From Brachypterus glaber (lineage: Eukaryota > Arthropoda > Insecta > Coleoptera > Kateretidae): 64,000 bases of DNA. Positions 23,601-31,866 of this stretch are shown piece by piece. Location of the stretch: positions 1,240,001-1,304,000 of the forward strand of contig OY294051.1 of assembly GCA_958510825.1 (NCBI GenBank). The letters run 5' to 3'. How positions within the stretch are numbered: position 1 is the first letter of the stretch; each line of letters opens with the position of its first letter. The translations under genes were made by a program, and so were the position numbers. Below the pieces are notes generated by a model. That model was not told the origin of the DNA. It saw only the letters and a list, made by a program, of their open reading frames with translations, and made no database searches.

Positions 23601-25421
23601 TAGCCCACACAAGTCCTGGACTTAGGGGATGCTTCATTAAGTAGAATAGTACGAGGTTAAACAAATAAATATATTTCAAGCAAATTAAAAAAAAATTAAA
23701 AAAATTTCAAATAGGAGTTGACTAGTTGACTAGTCGAGTCTGTCGGAGATCCAACTTTTTTTATTTTGTGTTATTTCTGCAACCAAAAGTCCGATCAAGA
23801 AAAGTTTTTTACAAATTTTTTTTATTTTTTTGAGAAGAATTAAATAGCAGTAAAAAATACATACGTTTCTAACTAAAAAACAAAGTTGACCTTGAAATGA
23901 CCTTGAAAACGTAAATATCCGTAAAAAATAAATAAGCCATTTTGTTTCCCCCATTAAAATAAACATATTTTGTCCTACATTTTTTTTTGTAAAATGCCTA
24001 GTATTCAAGATATTTGAGAGTTTGTTAAAAAACACCAGGTATATTTTGGGAAATAATATTAAAAGCAATAATTCGTTCTAAGAATTTTTATTTATTGATA
24101 AATAGACTTCGTAATTTAAAAATATGATTCATAAGCATGTATTAAAATGTATGCTGATAGTGCAAAAAATTCTTAAGGGAACGTTCAAGTATTACGTAAC
24201 GCTCCTAGGGGAGGATGGGGATCATTTTGGAGTGTTAAGCCCATGTTAATGGTATAGGAAAATAGCATTACAGGGGGGGGTCCAAAATGATCAAAATTGC
24301 GTTACGTAATACTTGAACGTTCCCTAATTTAAATTATTTTTTTTTAGTTAAATGTAATGTTTTCAAGTCTTTAAGCTTTATTTATTTTTTAATCCACCAA
24401 TCATGTTTTAGTTACAAAAATTAATCAGAGAAAAAAAGTTTAAATAAAACAAAATATTCCTGTTTTGAAAAAACTATAGATATAATAACTTTTTTTTACC
24501 TAGTCTGGGATTAATATTAGGCATATCCAAAATTTGCACGGGTTTTTGCATAAGGGGTCTGTCTCTCGCATGGACCGGCCATCCGTTGTGGAGATCACTA
24601 CATAACCTCACTTTCTGCTCTCTTTCGTTGATAGTAGGCTTGGAAAAGCTCAATACTCTTCTTTGAGATGAAAACATTATTTCATTTAATCTAAAAATAA
24701 AATTGCAAACTTTAATACAAACAAAAAACTAAATAAACTAAACTATCCTCGAAAACGTTACGTTACAGAGGGGGGGGGGGGTGTCAGTAAAAATGTTACG
24801 TAACACTTAAAAAATTATAAACTTATAAAATGTTTATTGGATCACGTTTTTAACAAAGATCTAGGCCTAAGATACGGATTCGTTGCAAATTTTATTGCTC
24901 ACGGCGTTCACTAAATCCTTTAAATAAAAATAGAGATGGAAAACCGTAGGCCGGTTTTCGGTTAACCTGTTGCGGTTATAACCTCAGAGCAATTTTTGGT
25001 TAAAGCACGGAAGCAATAACCGGTTAAAAACCGGTTTAAACCTTAAAGCAAAATTTCCTTTCAATTTCTTAACTTATGTAAAAAAAAATGTTACTTAACA
25101 AATGGGAGGTGAGTGGGGGGTCTTGAAAATGTTAAGCCGCGTTACATGGGGGGGGGGTTGGTTAAAAAAATACGTCATCTTAATCGTTTGATGTTGTCGC
25201 CCTTGTACAAAAAATAATCTAACTTACTCTCTCACGTAATTGGTTAGAAAAAACTTCTGTTTGTGGTAATTAAAATAAACAAATTCATGATCGTCAAAGT
25301 CTAGAATTTCTGGCATTTCAATAGAAGCAGTAGAATCTCTATGTCGAATTTTGTGATGGGAAATTTCAATATTCATGTTGGCCCTAGTGGGGATGAAACG
25401 ATCGGACATACTTCGTAGAGG
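17510..25421 (-). CDS. cort: Cdc20/Fizzy-family APC/C activator, probably cortex (seven exons)
   Basis: The protein should recruit substrates to the anaphase-promoting complex, an E3 ubiquitin ligase. Exons, 5' to 3' on the minus strand: 25228-25421, 24500-24690, 22934-23145, 21839-22126, 19797-19964, 18403-18547, 17510-17655. All introns are GT-AG and all phases agree, giving about 443 residues from ATG 25407-25409. Residues 3-9 are the C-box DRFIPTR. ILDMPNINPRLDYHILDWG spans the exon 2/3 junction and matches the Cdc20 segment leading into blade 1. Seven WD40 blades follow, and the protein ends in Tyr-Ile-Arg, the IR tail that docks on the APC/C. Length suits insect cortex. Strong divergence from Cdc20 and Cdh1 in the blades favours cortex over fzy or fzr; this is inference. 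An extra 5' coding exon is possible because the first listed exon is open upstream of the ATG. Confidence 0.85.
17656..18402 (-). other. cort intron 6
   Basis: A 747-bp GT-AG intron. Its sense-opposite strand carries a CAGA cassette at about 17868-17915 (AAGCGTTCTCGTGTTATCGTGG then CCCGGACAGACC). Nothing else is recognisable. Confidence 0.7.
18403..18547 (-). CDS. cort: cort exon 6
   Basis: Phase 0 acceptor (ATTTTTAG|GTTAGT), phase 1 donor (TTGG|GTAAGA). Encodes VSYFEVKDDSTGIHYLTVL, a linker, then HNDRVPYLIWDSSYTKL, which fits the sixth WD40 blade: the 'H-x-x-R-V--L-W' pattern is typical of Cdc20/Cdh1/cortex. A Penelope-like element begins about 22 bp upstream of its acceptor. Confidence 0.85.
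18572..19327 (+). pseudogene. PLE polyprotein fragment: RT C-terminus plus GIY-YIG endonuclease
   Basis: A 251-codon open frame ending in TAA. From the N-terminus: the RT thumb segment (VYRKKTHTDRYLNAFSHHH), a lysine-rich linker, then the Penelope endonuclease with GIYKIPCSW, VYIGETKRK, TRLQEHERN and AEHVHETGH. The GIY..YIG pair, the Arg and the Glu/His residues of the nuclease are visible. The Cys of the usual PCSCG is Trp here, whereas 49.8 kb keeps Cys. The palm and fingers of the RT are missing, so it cannot transpose by itself. Any start codon is host-derived and irrelevant. Confidence 0.9.
19357..19416 (+). ncRNA. Predicted hammerhead ribozyme of the PLE
   Basis: Core CTGAAGA (19371-19377) fits the consensus CUGANGA. 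Stem II is GTCTCT/AGAGAC (19379-19384 with 19392-19397), six perfect pairs with a 7-nt loop and one extra U before it. GAA (19398-19400) follows. Stem III is only AC/GU, as in other PLE hammerheads. The predicted cleavage site is after C 19405. Stem I pairs GGA with TCC and, beyond an internal loop, TGAAA with TTTCA. PLE terminal repeats are known to encode such minimal ribozymes. Activity is inferred. Confidence 0.7.
19440..19760 (+). repeat. Short unclassified segment between PLE and cort exon 5
   Basis: Includes a 76-codon plus-strand frame (19444-19674) that starts in the PLE tail, so it is composite and unlikely to be a gene. The sequence AATCACACGCATTTTGAGCG loosely resembles family C. 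GCAGTGACTCA and TGAGTCACTGC form an inverted pair (about 19580 and 19700). Confidence 0.35.
19797..19964 (-). CDS. cort: cort exon 5
   Basis: 168 bp, phase 0 at both ends (acceptor ATTTTAG|GCAATA, donor CTTGTC|GTAAGT). Encodes AISWHPWRESYLAIAG, the blade-5 strand that corresponds to 'A-W-P-W--N-LA-GG' in Cdc20, then a diverged strand with YCFVDQMTFNPLTAELV. Confidence 0.87.
20184..20503 (-). mobile_element. Helentron/HINE-like element, copy 2 (cort intron 4)
   Basis: Same family as 10346-10682. The outer hairpin (GTGGGTAAAGTAAGATATTG / CAATATCGGTTTACCC) is present, but the inner arm CAGGTTAATTTTCG is deleted. TTTATCCAATA and TATTGGATAAA are both intact. It lies between CAGA cassettes at about 20095-20160 and 20660-20735. 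Confidence 0.65.
20786..21467 (-). mobile_element. Element with TTTTTTCACTACCAG inverted ends carrying a tyrosine-recombinase-like N-terminus
   Basis: A 682-bp block bounded by TTTTTTCACTACCAG (20786-20800) and CTGGTAGTGAAAAAA (21453-21467), 15 bp, perfect. It lies inside cort intron 4. A minus-strand open frame occupies 21140-21409. A short duplicated motif (ATAGATTA..CAACCC..CATATAT) sits at 21108-21175. Such inverted ends are unexpected for a true Crypton, so the recombinase fragment may have been captured. Confidence 0.45.
21140..21409 (-). pseudogene. Crypton/DIRS-type tyrosine recombinase N-terminal fragment
   Basis: The 89-codon frame contains an acidic stretch MESEMQSDDSGTPPEI followed by TVRENLLPQKS. 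The 'NLLPQKS' motif just after an acidic leader is typical of the N-terminal SAM-like region of Crypton-related tyrosine recombinases in insect genomes, where it is usually followed by a Tyr-rich helix. Here the frame runs into unrelated residues and stops. The catalytic R..HxxR..Y domain is absent. The match is from memory of the motif only. Confidence 0.4.
21484..21585. repeat. Long GC-rich hairpin
   Basis: Outer arms GTGAGTGAAGATTTAACATT and AATGTTAAACTTCTCTCAC, then GACCGCGTCTTGCGGG against CCCGCAATTTGACGCAGGTC. A loop contains the palindrome CGCGCTAGCGCG. About 100 bp, GC-rich in an AT-rich intron. Probably the hairpin terminus of a repeat whose body I could not delimit. Confidence 0.7.
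21839..22126 (-). CDS. cort: cort exon 4 (WD40 blades 3-4)
   Basis: 288 bp, phase 0 at both ends (acceptor TTTATAG|CTCCAA, donor CGG|GTGAGT). Encodes VHSITWDIENHIVIGCNNG, then GHARTIITLQFSCNEKFLV and TSSLDCNVKIWEYPVLTPL. The GH..D..V.IW pattern marks complete WD40 repeats, and this is the clearest exon of the gene. Confidence 0.92.
22290..22720 (-). mobile_element. Fragment of the TACAGGGTG mariner-like family
   Basis: Inverted and diverged match to 36160-36600: CCCTTCGAAGATGG, GGGGGACAAAAAAGCCC, AAACTAAGCAAAAAAGTATT, GGAGTAGC and TCTATGCACGCCTCTGGATAA. Termini are missing. It lies in cort intron 3. Confidence 0.6.
22725..22920 (+). repeat. GTTATCG/CAGA cassette with 3' block
   Basis: AAGCGTTCTTAAGTTATCGT, then CAGACAGACAGACCGA. 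TTGCTTATTTTGATTTTTCT and AATAAGATGATTTAAGC follow, and it ends CTTTCTTTTATGAGAAAGT. The same order is seen at 28760-28970, so the cassette is followed by a defined 3' end. Confidence 0.55.
22934..23145 (-). CDS. cort: cort exon 3 (WD40 blades 1-2)
   Basis: Acceptor TTATTAG|ATTATC (phase 1), donor AAAG|GTAAAT (phase 0). Encodes YHILDWGKKGYIATIHKNEV, HLWHPDR, then GKCVKWNQDGTLFAISI and TVVVWNTELK. The LDW..HLW pair is the Cdc20 blade-1 pattern, but the normally invariant 'LAVAL-N-VYLW' is diverged, which argues against fzy and fzr. Confidence 0.9.
23224..24041. mobile_element. TACCGGGTG fold-back element interrupted by a SINE (cort intron 2)
   Basis: Left arm 23224-23395 and right arm about 23870-24041 are inverted: TACCGGGTGTTTTTTTTAAC pairs with GTTAAAAAACACCAGGTA, and CTTACGTTTTCAAGGTCATT has its complement near 23900. 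The arms are about 170 bp. A tRNA-derived SINE occupies 23413-23672. The 112-codon frame on the minus strand (23730-24068) is just the arm and is not a gene. Confidence 0.75.
23413..23672 (+). mobile_element. tRNA-derived SINE, copy 1
   Basis: The 5' head reads GGGAGGCATAGCATAGTGGC (A-box-like TAGCATAGTGG) with GAGTTCGATTCTC as B box, about 60 bp apart: an internal RNA polymerase III promoter. The body has AATTTGGCGAAGGCG, CCGGTGGTTCCCTCTACTAC and CCACACAAGTCCTGGACTTA. The tail ends AAACAAATAAAT. Other copies: 41241-41469 (minus), 54906-55060 (minus), 62204-62419 (plus). Confidence 0.9.
24172..24330. mobile_element. AACGTTCCC palindromic MITE
   Basis: Inverted ends TTAAGGGAACGTTCAAGTAT and ATACTTGAACGTTCCCTAA with TTACGTAACGC beneath. 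About 155 bp with a short GC-rich middle (AGGGGAGGATGGGGA, then a run of Gs). Solo ends occur at 16938, 26514 and 46149. The outer TTAA/TAA resembles a piggyBac-type target, but the right side is not a clean TTAA. Confidence 0.7.
24500..24690 (-). CDS. cort: cort exon 2
   Basis: Acceptor ATTTTTAG|ATTAAA completes the Glu codon begun in exon 1. Donor CTAG|GTAAAA is phase 1. Encodes LNEIMFSSQRRVLSFSKP and RPLMQKPVQILDMPNINPRL, matching the Cdc20 order 'KILR..SKP' then 'P-RILDAP'. This links the C-box region to the propeller. Confidence 0.88.
25228..25421 (-). CDS. cort: cort exon 1 as identified (C-box)
   Basis: From ATG 25407-25409: MSDRFIPTRANMNIEISHH, containing the C-box (DRFIP) that contacts the APC/C core. 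Donor GAGA|GTAAGT leaves two bases (phase 2). Upstream of the ATG the frame stays open (P-L-R-S) back to a TTTTTAG acceptor at 25422-25423, so either this is the first coding exon after a 5' UTR intron, or a further N-terminal exon exists to the right. None was identified up to 31 kb. Confidence 0.85.
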
Positions 25422-25639
25422 CTAAAAACACACAAAAAACAAGCCGTGAATGTAATGCTATGAATTCCATTATATATTATTCACAAAAAAAATTAAAATT
25501 TTTCAATTTTATTTATTAAATTTTCTTTTTGCGAAAAACGAAAATTTAAAAAAAATTCAAAATACCAAAAATGTTACTTTTTAAAAGGCTATTACTCTTT
25601 TATTCTAAAAATTATTTGTTCCGGTGAAGAACACATTTT

Positions 25640-25765
25640 TTTGCGTTTTAAATAAAGGTTCGCCCTGCAGCATTAAAATTTTATTGGTCCTTTTTTTGTA
25701 CCCCCTTCCATCTTCGAAGGGGTGTAGTTTCCTTAGGGCTTATGTTCCTTTGTTGTTTTTTCATG
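25640..25765 (+). repeat. Fragment of the TACAGGGTG mariner-like family
   Basis: Matches 36480-36590: GCCCTGCAGCATTAAAATTT, TATTGGTCCTTTTTTTGTAC, ATCTTCGAAGGGGTGTAG and TTAGGGCTTATG. The termini are lost. Confidence 0.6.
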
Positions 25766-27588
25766 TTTGGTGACGTAGGATCATCTCCTTTATTAAATGA
25801 CAAAAGACTGCTAATACCGTATATTTTTCTTAATTTAAAAAAGTATTTCAAAGTATACCAAGGTCTAAAAAAAAACCTTGGTAATATTATATTTCTTATG
25901 ATTTTCTAGTACAGTATTATTATTAATATTATTTATTTATTATTATAAATCCTTACCATAATAATAATATTTTTATAACACAACACTCACTATAAGTACG
26001 AATTTACTAACTGATTTATTTTAGTTGTTTTTTTTTAAGTTTTTTTTTCGTTATTTTACTTTGTAGGTAAAATAAATTATTAAGGTCACTGCTTTATCGA
26101 CAAAAATTATCATTTTATAAATTTGTTGGTAGGGGAGAAGTGAGAATATAGTGAAGACCTATTCAAACAATTGTAAAAAAGAATTTCTCCTACCCCCTTA
26201 TCAACTTCTAGATACTGGGATAATTCCAGCGTTGCTTACGTTACATCTTACGCCTATTTTAACTTTTAAATGTATAAATTTGTCATTTATGTTAAAAGAC
26301 ATAATATTTAAATACAATATTTATTTTTAGTAAATAATAAAGTAACAAAACATATATTTATAATTAGTATAATAAGTTTAATTTGTGATAAATTTATAAC
26401 TTTATGTAATTTGCTTACGTTACATTTTGTGACCTAGATTTTGACTTAAGTACATGTATCTTTAAATTTCTGTTCTATTTCAGAATATAAAATATTTTTA
26501 AATGTGCATTTGAAAATGATCAAAATTTGCGTTACGTAATACTTGAACGTTCCCTTATTATTATAGATAACTTCTGAACGAGTTGAGAAGATTTTTCGGA
26601 AACTCCACTTTTGGCCGCCTAAATTGGCCAAATACCCCTTAGTGGATCGGTCGGTCGATTTATTTTTGTCGGTCGTTCTGTCCGAGAAATCTGGTGGGCA
26701 CGATAACTTATGAACGCGTTAAGCTAGCTAATATTAATCTGTATTTTATTTAAAACCAATCATGTCACGATTTGCTGGAATAACCCACCCACCAAAACAT
26801 TTAATCGGTTTTTCACATTTTAACATAAAATAGTATGTTTTATTCGGAGTGTATTTTTTTGCCAGAATTCATTATCTTTGTTCCTAATCAGGGACGTAAA
26901 TTCAGGGTTAGCAGGGTCAAATATTAATTTATACTTTGCCGTCGACGGGACGCTTCCCAATTACAAATTTTTAAAGCGTTTTTTAGTCGTTTTTTTTTTT
27001 AGTTAACTTTTTTTGCCTAATAAAACAACTAACTATTTTTAACGATATCTATAAATTTTTTAATAGATAGGAAAATGTAAATAAAAAATATTTTAACTGT
27101 GTCAAATATAAATATTTCAGTTTTTTAAAAAAAAAAGTCCAAACCCTTGATGTAAAATAGAAAATTATAATGTAATATAATAGGTATTCTTATACGGGAC
27201 CCCAAATTATATTTATATTTACCTGGTCGCGTGCCTTCAACCTGTTGCTACCTTCACAGGTATACCCTAGTGTATATTTTTACAGGTATTTATGAATAAA
27301 AAATTGTCATTCTCCTATGACCACCTAAGAAAACGACTAATTTCACACGATTTAGGAGTAACAATTTTCATACGCGTGCAAAATAATATCAAACACACGT
27401 GAAAAAGTAAAGCTATCATGAGTTTTTTTTTCAAAATATTAACCATTTTATGAGATATCGTAAAAAAAATCATTCTCGTGCACTAACGACTAAAGTCGCT
27501 TACTCGTTAAGAAAAGTACTATTAACTCCTTGGTAGTGAGTAAAACGTAATGCGCTACTCGTAGGTAATTTTTTTTCTGTCTTCGGTC
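25766..27588. other. Gene-free stretch upstream of cort
   Basis: No exon could be supported on either strand. It contains a solo AACGTTCCC MITE end (26514-26555) and an inverted CAGA-type cassette (about 26640-26715, GTCGGTCGTTCTGTCCGAGA .. CACGATAACTTATGAACGCG). The cort promoter presumably lies here or further right, but no specific signal was recognised. Confidence 0.45.
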
Positions 27589-28002
27589 AATGGAGCTCTC
27601 TACAACTAGAATTATGAAACAAAAGACGTCTACCCTATCTCTATCTCATTTGTGCTACACTTTCCAGCCAACCAAATAAATACTGTATTTGTTTTTCATA
27701 CAACAAATACAGTATTTATTTGGTTTGTCGGAAAGTGTAGCACTGAGCGGCACGAAAGAACATAGCTTATGTGAATCTGTAGAATAAGATAATTCTACTA
27801 AAATTTAGATGGCGCCAGTAATTTCTTTAATAAAAATAATATAGTTACACTTTTCGCCCGGCCAAGTAAATATTGTATTTGTTCAACAAAGAACAAATAC
27901 AGAATTTGTTTGGTTGGGTGGAAGTGGGAGTGTGTGTATGTCTTCTATCCTTTTTGGGTAGAACTTTTGTCCCTGTCTAATCTAACGGGAGAAATCGCCA
28001 TT
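27589..28002 (-). mobile_element. Double-hairpin MITE family E, copy 3
   Basis: Same orientation as 14207-14590 and essentially full length: AATGGAGCTCTCTACAACTA at the left, both internal palindromes, and ATCTAACGGGAGAAATCGCC at the right end. The plus-strand frame at 27910-28104 falls partly inside it and is not a gene. Confidence 0.8.
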
Positions 28003-28379
28003 TATTACGAAATTTTTCTTGACCTGTCAATATTACGAAATTTTTTCTTGACCTGTCAATATTACCATTGCAATTGTAACTTTATTATTATTTATTATTA
28101 TTAATATTATTATTAATGCAATTGTAACTTTATTATTATTAATGTAAGTCAATTTGTATTAAAAAAAATGTTAATGAACTAATAAAGTTCTTGCTATCTC
28201 TTAATCATAGAATATTTTTATGTTCATAATTATAGGTTTGAGAATTTAGTTTATGGGCAATGAATTTAAACAAATGTGGATTAGGATTATAGACCAGAAA
28301 ACAAAATTGTATTTTTGTTAATGAATATTTTCTAGACACCTTTATCAAAATATTATTTCTTTGAACTTGTTTTTATATT

Positions 28380-28450
28380 TTAAACTGTTAAAATGTATAA
28401 CATTATAATGTTATACATTTTAATTATAACATTATAATGTTATACATTAA
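28380..28450. repeat. Tandem palindrome ATAACATTATAATGTTAT
   Basis: ATGTATAACATTATAATGTT and its surroundings occur twice in 60 bp. Each copy is a perfect 18-bp palindrome. Confidence 0.7.
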
Positions 28451-28759
28451 ATTATAATTTTTGTATGTAATTTTATTTTACCTTTTTATGCGGTTTTTAA
28501 ATTTAAATTTAAAGTTATGTCTAGAAACAATTTTTTACATTTTGAGGGAAAGGGGTAGCGGCGAAAAAAATGATAAAAGCATTTTTTTATGTAGTTTTAT
28601 TTAACGTTTTATGTGATTTGTAGTTGTTTCTTCTATTGTAAATAATAAAGAAATTACGAGTAAAACAGAAGTTTAACCCCCTTTTCACCACCTTGTCCCA
28701 AACCTATTTTGCTAAAATACGAGCTTGTATAAGATAATATAAAAAAACATCTGCATACC

Positions 28760-28970
28760 AAATTTCAAATCTCTAGCGTTCTTAAGTTATCTTGGATACA
28801 GACAGACCGACAGACAGACAGGCAGACAGACAGGCAGACAGACAGAGATTCATCATTTTTTATTTTGCTTATTTTGATTTTTCTAGACGTGTTAGGAAAA
28901 AATAAGATGATTTAGCAAAATTTTGAATTCTTTTCACAATCACAATACTATCTTTTATGAGAAAGTAAAA
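28760..28970 (+). repeat. GTTATCG/CAGA cassette with 3' block
   Basis: CTAGCGTTCTTAAGTTATCT is followed by an expanded CAGA/CAGG tract (28800-28850). TTGCTTATTTTGATTTTTCT and AATAAGATGATTTAGCAAA follow, ending CTATCTTTTATGAGAAAGTA. Parallel to 22725-22920. Confidence 0.6.
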
Positions 28971-29225
28971 AGTCTAATCAAAACCAACCTTGCATTTTCT
29001 GGACTAATAGTTGATTTTAAGCAAATGCGGTAAGTATTAATAGAGCTCACGATTTTTACATTAATAAGAATATTGAACTAATAAAGATGTCTTACAAATA
29101 TAATTAGCTCATAAATCTTTAGACTACCGGACAGAATAAGTGGTCTAAAAATTCTTATTGCTAATAATACCTAATTTATTCAGGATGTTTGATATGAAAA
29201 TTTCATGTTATCTTGGTTAGCTATA

Positions 29226-29486
29226 TTATTTATTTTTAGTTAGTTGAAAATAAGTCAATTTTGATTTTTTTTTTAATTCTTGCTCAATTTCCTTATGTTT
29301 TCCTAGCAAGATTAAGTATAATTTGTTTCCAGTGAGGTTCTGCAATGCTTCGCATTCCATTGTATGCACGCGGGTATACCCGTTATTGAAATCTACCGAA
29401 AAATCATAGACAAAATAAACAAATAGATTGATTTTTGAGCGTCTGCGCATAATTCTGGGTCCCGACTAAATGCGTCCTCCATTTTG
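29226..29486 (-). other. Candidate minus-strand exon, unrecognised
   Basis: A 74-codon frame (29450 to 29226) with balanced composition, including DFNNGYTRVHTMECEALQNL and KHKEIEQELKKKSK. A second ATG (29481-29483) opens a short overlapping frame. The DNA around that ATG (CAAAATGGAGGAC) recurs at 30169-30181 on the other strand. No family recognised. It could be a real exon or the end of an unlisted element. Confidence 0.2.
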
Positions 29487-29972
29487 ATTCCAATTGTCCA
29501 ACATAAAGTAAAAAAATATATATTTTATGTTGGTAACACTGTGTTGCGTTAGATAGGAATATTTTCTTTGTTAGATATGTATCTTTTCAATTCACTTCAG
29601 TAGTCAGTAAAAGTTTCTTTTTGTCGTTGTTTTGTTGCAACAATTTGTCATATATGTAAAAACTAAATCAATATGTTATACTACACAGATATTTATTTAT
29701 TTTTACCAGTAGTTCAAATATAAAAATATAATTCTTCGCTCACACCTCTAACATATTCGTGCAACAGGTTAACATAACCTAATTTATGTATGTTTTGAGT
29801 TTGTTTTCGAGGTTTTTCTGTTATTTTTTCTACGCGTTTGTGTTTTGTGCTAGAAGGATGAACATTTTATTTTATTATAGACTATATAATAGCGTTTTTG
29901 AACTTTTAAAGTCTTTCTGTGTTTTTTGTATATTTTATAGTGCTTTTTCAAAGAACTAGTAAAGTCTTTGCA

Positions 29973-30045
29973 ATGACGTGTTTTATAAAAAGTTGTAGAA
30001 ACATAAAAGACTGCTACCTGCAGACAGCAGTATCATATTTTTTAG
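29973..30045 (+). CDS. Candidate first exon of a THAP-domain protein
   Basis: An ATG opens 24 codons plus one base, followed by a consensus donor (TTTTTTAG|GTAAGT). The peptide MTCFIKSCRN then leads to TAVSYFL. An N-terminal C-x4-C-x-N spaced a few residues after Met is how THAP zinc fingers begin, and many are split by an intron near the following aromatic segment. The second Cys-His pair would be in a downstream exon that I could not find. A chance match is quite possible. Confidence 0.3.
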
Positions 30046-30819
30046 GTAAGTTTGATTTTTTTTTAATATAACATAAGAAAACATTAAAAAGTAAGGTTAT
30101 GTCGTTTATTTATTTAAATTTTACCCACTAATTTAAATTTCCCTGCTGATTTCTGACGTAACTTCCGATCAAAATGGAGGACTCGTAAATTTGTATATAA
30201 CCTTCAGATGACAGCTCATCTATGTTCTTTGTCTATGCGAAAAATCTTTTTTTTTCCGCGTTTTTAGATTTAAAATTTGAAAATATGGGTGTTAAAATAA
30301 TTCAGTGTGTCTGTCCGGCTGTCTGTCTATTCGTCTTTTTCTACATAATATTATTTAAACCACATACCTTCTGAATGCAATTTTTGATTAAAAAAAATAA
30401 TTCACAAGAATGCTTTGTAGATTGCGTAAAGTAAAATATGGATGACATTGGAATAGAGTAAGGGTGTTAACCTGTGGTCTGTTAGACGTACTCTGGAAGT
30501 CGATTTTTCGGAATATCCAATCTACGTGTACTTGGAGGTCTGAGCGTCTTAATACCTTTCTTCCAAACATCTATGAGCTCCGAGGGCCCTAGGGGTAAAT
30601 CACTACGAAAAGTCCTTGTAAAATTTTTCGGAAGCCTCCAAAAATCTTTCAAAAATCTCTAAAATCCCAAAAATATTCTTGCTAAATTTGGACAAGATTT
30701 CTAAGACTTTCCAAAAATCATAGAATTTTTATATGAAAATCTCAAAAGTCATACATTTGTTAACTATTTGCCTGCAATTTTTGTATTGTAGGATTCTTAA
30801 TCTTTTAAAACAATTATAG

Positions 30820-30856
<37 letters not shown>
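30820..30856. repeat. (TA)n microsatellite
   Basis: About 18 uninterrupted TA units. Confidence 0.95.
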
Positions 30857-30859
<3 letters not shown>

Positions 30860-30984
30860 CGGTAGCTTCTAGCTATGCGCAGCTATAATTGCTCAAGTAC
30901 ATTAAATTAATAGTACTCTTGGTGTGTGGTTCCTTGAAAAAACTTCAGACTACCAATTAAATATTAGTGTACTAACGCCAGAAA

Positions 30985-31325
30985 AGGATCCGGTCAAGTA
31001 TTACGAACATCATCAAGTTGACATTGCTGAGACTGGTTTGAGACAGTTGTACATTCCACCCTACCCCAGGCCAATTCTCTAATCTGTCTAAAATTTATAC
31101 ACCCTACATTGTTTTTTTTTTCTAAGCAGCATTCGATTCTAGACCTGCCTACATTTCCTCCAACTCCCACCTCACTTTCCAAAATATCTGTAAGTAAGCT
31201 TTTGTATATGACCCACCTTTTCTAGCTAAGACATGCTTCTTCCCAATTCTCTCCAATGTGCTCTCATTTGTAATTCAATCTGGCAATTTTATCTTTAACA
31301 TTCTCCTATAGTACCACATTCTAAA
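30985..31325 (-). pseudogene. LINE reverse-transcriptase C-terminal remnant
   Basis: Read on the minus strand across stops: RRMLKIKLPD, then ITNESTLERIGKKHVLARKG, an expected 'GH--R' position, GGNVGRSRIECCL, and FRQIRELAWGRVECTTVSNQ. This order corresponds to the C-terminal segment of insect endonuclease/reverse-transcriptase LINEs ('RRML-I-W-D-VTNEEVL-R' through 'GRRR-SWL' and 'W--VVAN'). Multiple stops and frameshifts show an old dead copy. Confidence 0.6.
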
Positions 31326-31411
31326 GGTCTCGTTACGTGACACGGCGGTTGTTACGCATATGCGTATGTCACGGATCAGCGACACTCGCGTTACTAATTT
31401 AATCGACAGTT

Positions 31412-31866
31412 CACTGATAAAAATCACACAGTCACACAATAAGTTATGTAAAATTTTACATAACGGATTGCTATATTTTTAAATTTACATAATGTATTAT
31501 GTAATTTTAAAGTTTCACAATATATTATGTATTTTCACATAATATATTAAGTAATTTTTGGCGCGCTTTATTCACAGAACATAACGTAGGTAAGCCTATT
31601 GCCAACGTTAAGTTACGTAATTTTTACAGAACATGTCCTGTAAAATTTTATTTTAGACAAATTTTTACAGAATATGTAAAATTTTTATTTCACATACATT
31701 TTTACAGAATATATTCTGTAAAATTTTATTTGACATAAATTTTTACAGAATATGTTCCGTAAAATTTTATTTCACATAACTTATTATGCAATTATACAGA
31801 ATATGATCTAGAAAACTCATATAACTTAACTTTGGCAACATTTTTGTATATATATTTTTATCAGTG
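31412..31866. mobile_element. TA-type MITE with CACTGATAAAAAT ends and internal subrepeats
   Basis: Left end CACTGATAAAAATCACACAG, right end ATTTTTATCAGTG followed by TA. The inside is made of alternating TTACAGAATATGT/ACATAATATATTATG units: at least four TTTTTACAGAA(C/T)AT repeats between 31615 and 31800. It shares the CACTGATAAAA terminus with family B, so both were probably mobilised by the same transposase. Confidence 0.7.

Noticed and set aside
23730..24068. 112-codon minus-strand frame
   Set aside because: It is one arm of a fold-back element and lies in an intron.
26446..26631. Candidate upstream cort exon on the minus strand
   Set aside because: It overlaps a MITE end, has no family-like residues and no fitting splice sites.
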